Shown piece after piece: positions 63,683 to 64,000 of a stretch of DNA of 64,000 nt (position 1 is its first letter; each line of letters starts with the position of its first letter). The translations under genes were made by a program, and so were the position numbers. The stretch is from Paenibacillus sp. JJ-223 (GTDB lineage Bacteria; Bacillota; Bacilli; Paenibacillales; Paenibacillaceae): assembly GCF_927798175.1 (NCBI RefSeq), contig NZ_CAKMMP010000011.1, forward strand, positions 1 through 64,000, read 5' to 3'. A model generated the notes under the pieces. That model ran no database searches and was not told the DNA's origin. It was given only the letters and a program-made list of their open reading frames with translations.

Positions 63683-64000
63683 TTACTCGTTCTCTTCGAT
63701 GACGGCTTCCGCTTCAATCTCCACCATCAGCAATGGATCGATCAGCGCACTGACCTCGACCATCGTAGCGACAGGCTGGATTTGGCCAAAAAACTCGCCG
63801 TGTGCTTTTCCGATTTCCTCCCAGCGGGAAATGTCCGTCACGAACATGCGGGTCCGCACAACATGGGACAGATCGGCACCAATTTCCTTCAGGGCTTTTT
63901 CAATCGTCTGCAAAATGAAACGCGTTTGCGCATAAGGATCACCCGCGCCCACAACAACGCCATCCTGCATGGCGGTGGTTCCCGCCACTTCAATGCGGTT
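63683..64000 (-). CDS. RidA-family protein, 5' end beyond the window
   Basis: Partial gene; the frame stays open to the right edge. The visible 105 residues have RidA/YjgF features: NRIEVAGTTA at the start, ARTRM-like VVRTRMFVTD, and the C-terminal ALIDPLLMVEIEAEAV. RidA proteins hydrolyse reactive enamines and imines from PLP enzymes. The arginine (RTR) that binds the substrate carboxylate is present. About 25 N-terminal residues are missing. Confidence 0.85.
   Translation of the reverse strand, partial: NRIEVAGTTAMQDGVVVGAGDPYAQTRFILQTIEKALKEIGADLSHVVRTRMFVTDISRWEEIGKAHGEFFGQIQPVATMVEVSALIDPLLMVEIEAEAVIEENE

Overview
The window is chromosomal DNA from a Paenibacillus-like member of the Bacillota. 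Pointers are GGAGG-type ribosome binding sites with several TTG starts, three exported proteins with the copper-amine-oxidase-like stalk domain common in Paenibacillus, an SLH-domain surface protein, a caa3 oxidase operon, a guanine-riboswitch xpt-pbuX operon and a btr/feu-type iron locus. The species assignment is inference; no rRNA gene lies inside the window, but the leader of one does, reading out of the left edge.

Layout. 1-530: tandem promoters and boxA of an rRNA operon that reads left. 535-4840: a secreted histidine phosphatase, an SLH surface protein, and decayed IS200/IS605 and SLH fragments. 4843-9579: a PTS island (EIIA, BglG/LicT-type antiterminator, EIICB, cytoplasmic sulfatase) in which both PTS transcripts begin with a RAT/terminator switch. 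9600-10850: gene debris (IS3-type end, multicopper oxidase tail, SDR fragment) around a SnoaL-like gene, followed by a MarR regulator. 11700-17740: a TraB-like protein and a YtrA/YhaQP-type ABC operon with a clear palindromic operator. 17739-23845: a His-rich membrane protein and the caa3 oxidase genes ctaC-D-E-F, ctaG and a DUF420 gene. 24166-27372: methionine aminopeptidase, small proteins, and a zinc-ribbon protein with a disabled M48 peptidase fold.

27586-49910 is the centrepiece: about 22 kb of iron acquisition genes with five Fur-box-like sites. A Feu-like uptake unit (binding protein, two FecCD permeases, a double-headed esterase) is preceded by a Btr-like AraC/binding-protein fusion. 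A second uptake unit has its own AraC/binding-protein fusion. Next to it is a complete-looking NIS siderophore pathway: SbnA-, SbnB- and SbnH-like enzymes, three IucA/IucC synthetases and an MFS exporter. This resembles the staphyloferrin B cluster of Staphylococcus aureus but lacks SbnG and SbnI, and has two closely similar tandem synthetases. Logically, SbnA/SbnB would make 2,3-diaminopropionate and 2-oxoglutarate, the synthetases would join these to citrate, SbnH would decarboxylate an intermediate, the MFS protein would export the product, and a binding protein with FecCD permeases would bring it back. No FhuC-type ATPase is in the window.

50083-64000 is ordinary chromosome: DUF4870 protein, pbuX/xpt, MscL with a zinc-ribbon tail, Nudix hydrolase, TrmB-like regulator, coiled-coil zinc-ribbon protein, UvrD-like helicase, Gfo/Idh/MocA oxidoreductase, GNAT acetyltransferase, a stalk-domain protein and a RidA-family gene cut by the right edge.
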